Assembly: GCA_017455785.1 (NCBI GenBank)
Contig: JAFSYZ010000002.1
Span: 1-6,047, forward strand
Direction: 5' to 3'
Source of the DNA: Candidatus Methanomethylophilaceae archaeon
Lineage (GTDB): Archaea; Thermoplasmatota; Thermoplasmata; Methanomassiliicoccales; Methanomethylophilaceae
Length of the DNA: 6,047 bases
The notes beneath the pieces are model-generated. The model was not told the DNA's origin. It was given only the letters and a program-made list of their open reading frames with translations, and did not search any database. Position numbers and translations under genes: made by a program. This document shows positions 5,138 through 6,047 of this stretch, one piece after another; the first letter of the stretch is position 1, and every line of letters begins with the position of its first letter.

Positions 5138-6047
5138 AGATCGGATTGGAGATCCATGTGCAGTTACCTACGAAGTCGAAGATGTTCTGTTCATGTCCTA
5201 CGACAGGTGCGGAGAGGGCGAACACACACGTGTGCCCCGTATGTCTCGGACTCCCGGGATCGAAACCCTCACTGAACAGGAAGGCATTGGAGCTTGGATT
5301 GACGATTGCAAAAAAACTCGGTTGTTCGATACCTGAGACCACATGGTTCTCGAGGAAGACGTACTTCTACCCTGATCTGTGCAAGCACTTCCAGATTACG
5401 CAGTACGACACACCCATCGGTCTCGGCGGAGTGTTCTATCTCGGCAGCAAACCAATAAGGATCACACGTGTACACCTTGAAGAGGATCCCGGTAAGACCA
5501 AGCGTGTAGGTGACGGTTCATCACTCGTCGATTACAACAGGTCGGGGATACCTCTCGTTGAGATCGTCACCGAACCGGATATCTCATCACCCGCAGAAGC
5601 GAGGGAGTTCCTAGGTGCCCTCCTCACCGAGATAAGACACACCATCGACCTCCAGGATGACGGTGAGCGCAGCGTACGTTGCGACTGCAACATATCCGTC
5701 GGTAAGGAAAGGTGTGAGGTGAAGAACGTCACCGGTCTGAAGAACGTCGAAGCATGTCTGAAATACGAAGCTGTCAGGCAGATGAAGATCCTGAAGGCCG
5801 GCGGTAAGATCGAACGTGAAACCAGACACTTCGATGAAGAAAGAAAAGTGACCACGGGAGCAAGGAAGAAGGAGTTCGAAGCCGACTACGGATACATCGG
5901 AGAGCCCGACCTCGGTATCTACCACATTGCCAAGATGGCCGAAGGTATCAAACTACGTGAGAGTCCCCTCAACATGATCGCAAGGTTCCAGAAGGACTAC
6001 GGTCTGGAGGAGAAGATCGCCAAGCAGATCGTCAACACCTCGATGAA
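5134..6047 (+). CDS. gatB: Asp/Glu-tRNA amidotransferase subunit B, 5' part, cut by the right edge
   Basis: 304 residues are visible of an expected 450-480. The protein starts MKIGLEIHVQLPTKSKMF, the standard GatB opening. Family blocks follow in order: RKTYFYPDLCKHFQITQYDTPI (74-95), RITRVHLEEDPGK (109-121), SLVDYNRSGIPLVEIVTEPDISSPAEA (130-156), RCDCNISV (182-189), EVKNV (195-199) and EADYGYIGEPDL (249-260). A CxC at 19-21 and CPVC at 34-37 form a likely four-cysteine zinc site, known in many archaeal and some bacterial members but lost in others. GatB phosphorylates the Asp or Glu on the mischarged tRNA with ATP and amidates it with ammonia from GatA. GatE is a paralogue, but the gatC-gatA neighbours and the absence so far of the AspRS-like insertion favour GatB. 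The ATG overlaps the gatA stop (ATGA) behind a strong ribosome-binding site. The C-terminal tRNA-binding tail lies outside the window. Confidence 0.94.
   Translation, partial: MKIGLEIHVQLPTKSKMFCSCPTTGAERANTHVCPVCLGLPGSKPSLNRKALELGLTIAKKLGCSIPETTWFSRKTYFYPDLCKHFQITQYDTPIGLGGVFYLGSKPIRITRVHLEEDPGKTKRVGDGSSLVDYNRSGIPLVEIVTEPDISSPAEAREFLGALLTEIRHTIDLQDDGERSVRCDCNISVGKERCEVKNVTGLKNVEACLKYEAVRQMKILKAGGKIERETRHFDEERKVTTGARKKEFEADYGYIGEPDLGIYHIAKMAEGIKLRESPLNMIARFQKDYGLEEKIAKQIVNTSM

Noticed and set aside
5134..6047. GatE instead of GatB
   Set aside because: The gene follows gatC and gatA in an overlapping operon, and no AspRS-like insertion is seen in the 304 residues available.

Overview
The window is about 6 kb of ordinary archaeal chromosome. 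It most likely comes from a methanogen-type euryarchaeote, and a Thermoplasmata relative such as the Methanomassiliicoccales would fit. The main clues are the C-terminal two thirds of MptA (archaeal GTP cyclohydrolase of the methanopterin pathway), a gatC-gatA-gatB operon of archaeal character, and TATA-box promoters placed about 32-35 bases before start codons with almost no leader. The gatB ribosome-binding site is a strong GGAGGTGA. The lineage is an inference, because no rRNA or lineage-specific marker is present.

Layout from left to right. The 3' part of mptA runs off the left edge and ends at 632. A small tetratricopeptide-repeat protein gene faces it on the minus strand (687-1193), and a T-run plus a perfect GC hairpin lies between the two. 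A regulatory interval of roughly 280 bases separates the TPR gene from the divergent nhaC-type Na+/H+ antiporter gene (1475-3115). That interval holds TATA boxes for both genes, several short palindromes and an AT-rich tandem repeat. nhaC ends at a strong hairpin. A 440-base gap without a convincing gene follows; it has a very strong hairpin plus pyrimidine tract at 3372-3424 and may hold a small transcript or a decayed gene. From 3555 to the right edge runs the gatCAB operon, whose genes overlap by ATGA (gatC/gatA and gatA/gatB); gatB is cut by the window edge.

GatC, GatA and GatB together form the tRNA-dependent amidotransferase. In archaea this enzyme typically makes Asn-tRNA(Asn) from Asp-tRNA(Asn), since archaea usually use GatDE for Gln-tRNA(Gln). 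MptA supplies the first pterin intermediate, and NhaC exchanges sodium for protons across the membrane. The four transcription units have no evident shared task.

No mobile element, CRISPR array, tRNA or rRNA gene was found, and I see no clear new biological system. The points most worth a second look are the shortened N-terminus of GatA, its altered amidase signature, the unexplained terminator-bounded interval before gatC, and the layered repeats upstream of nhaC.
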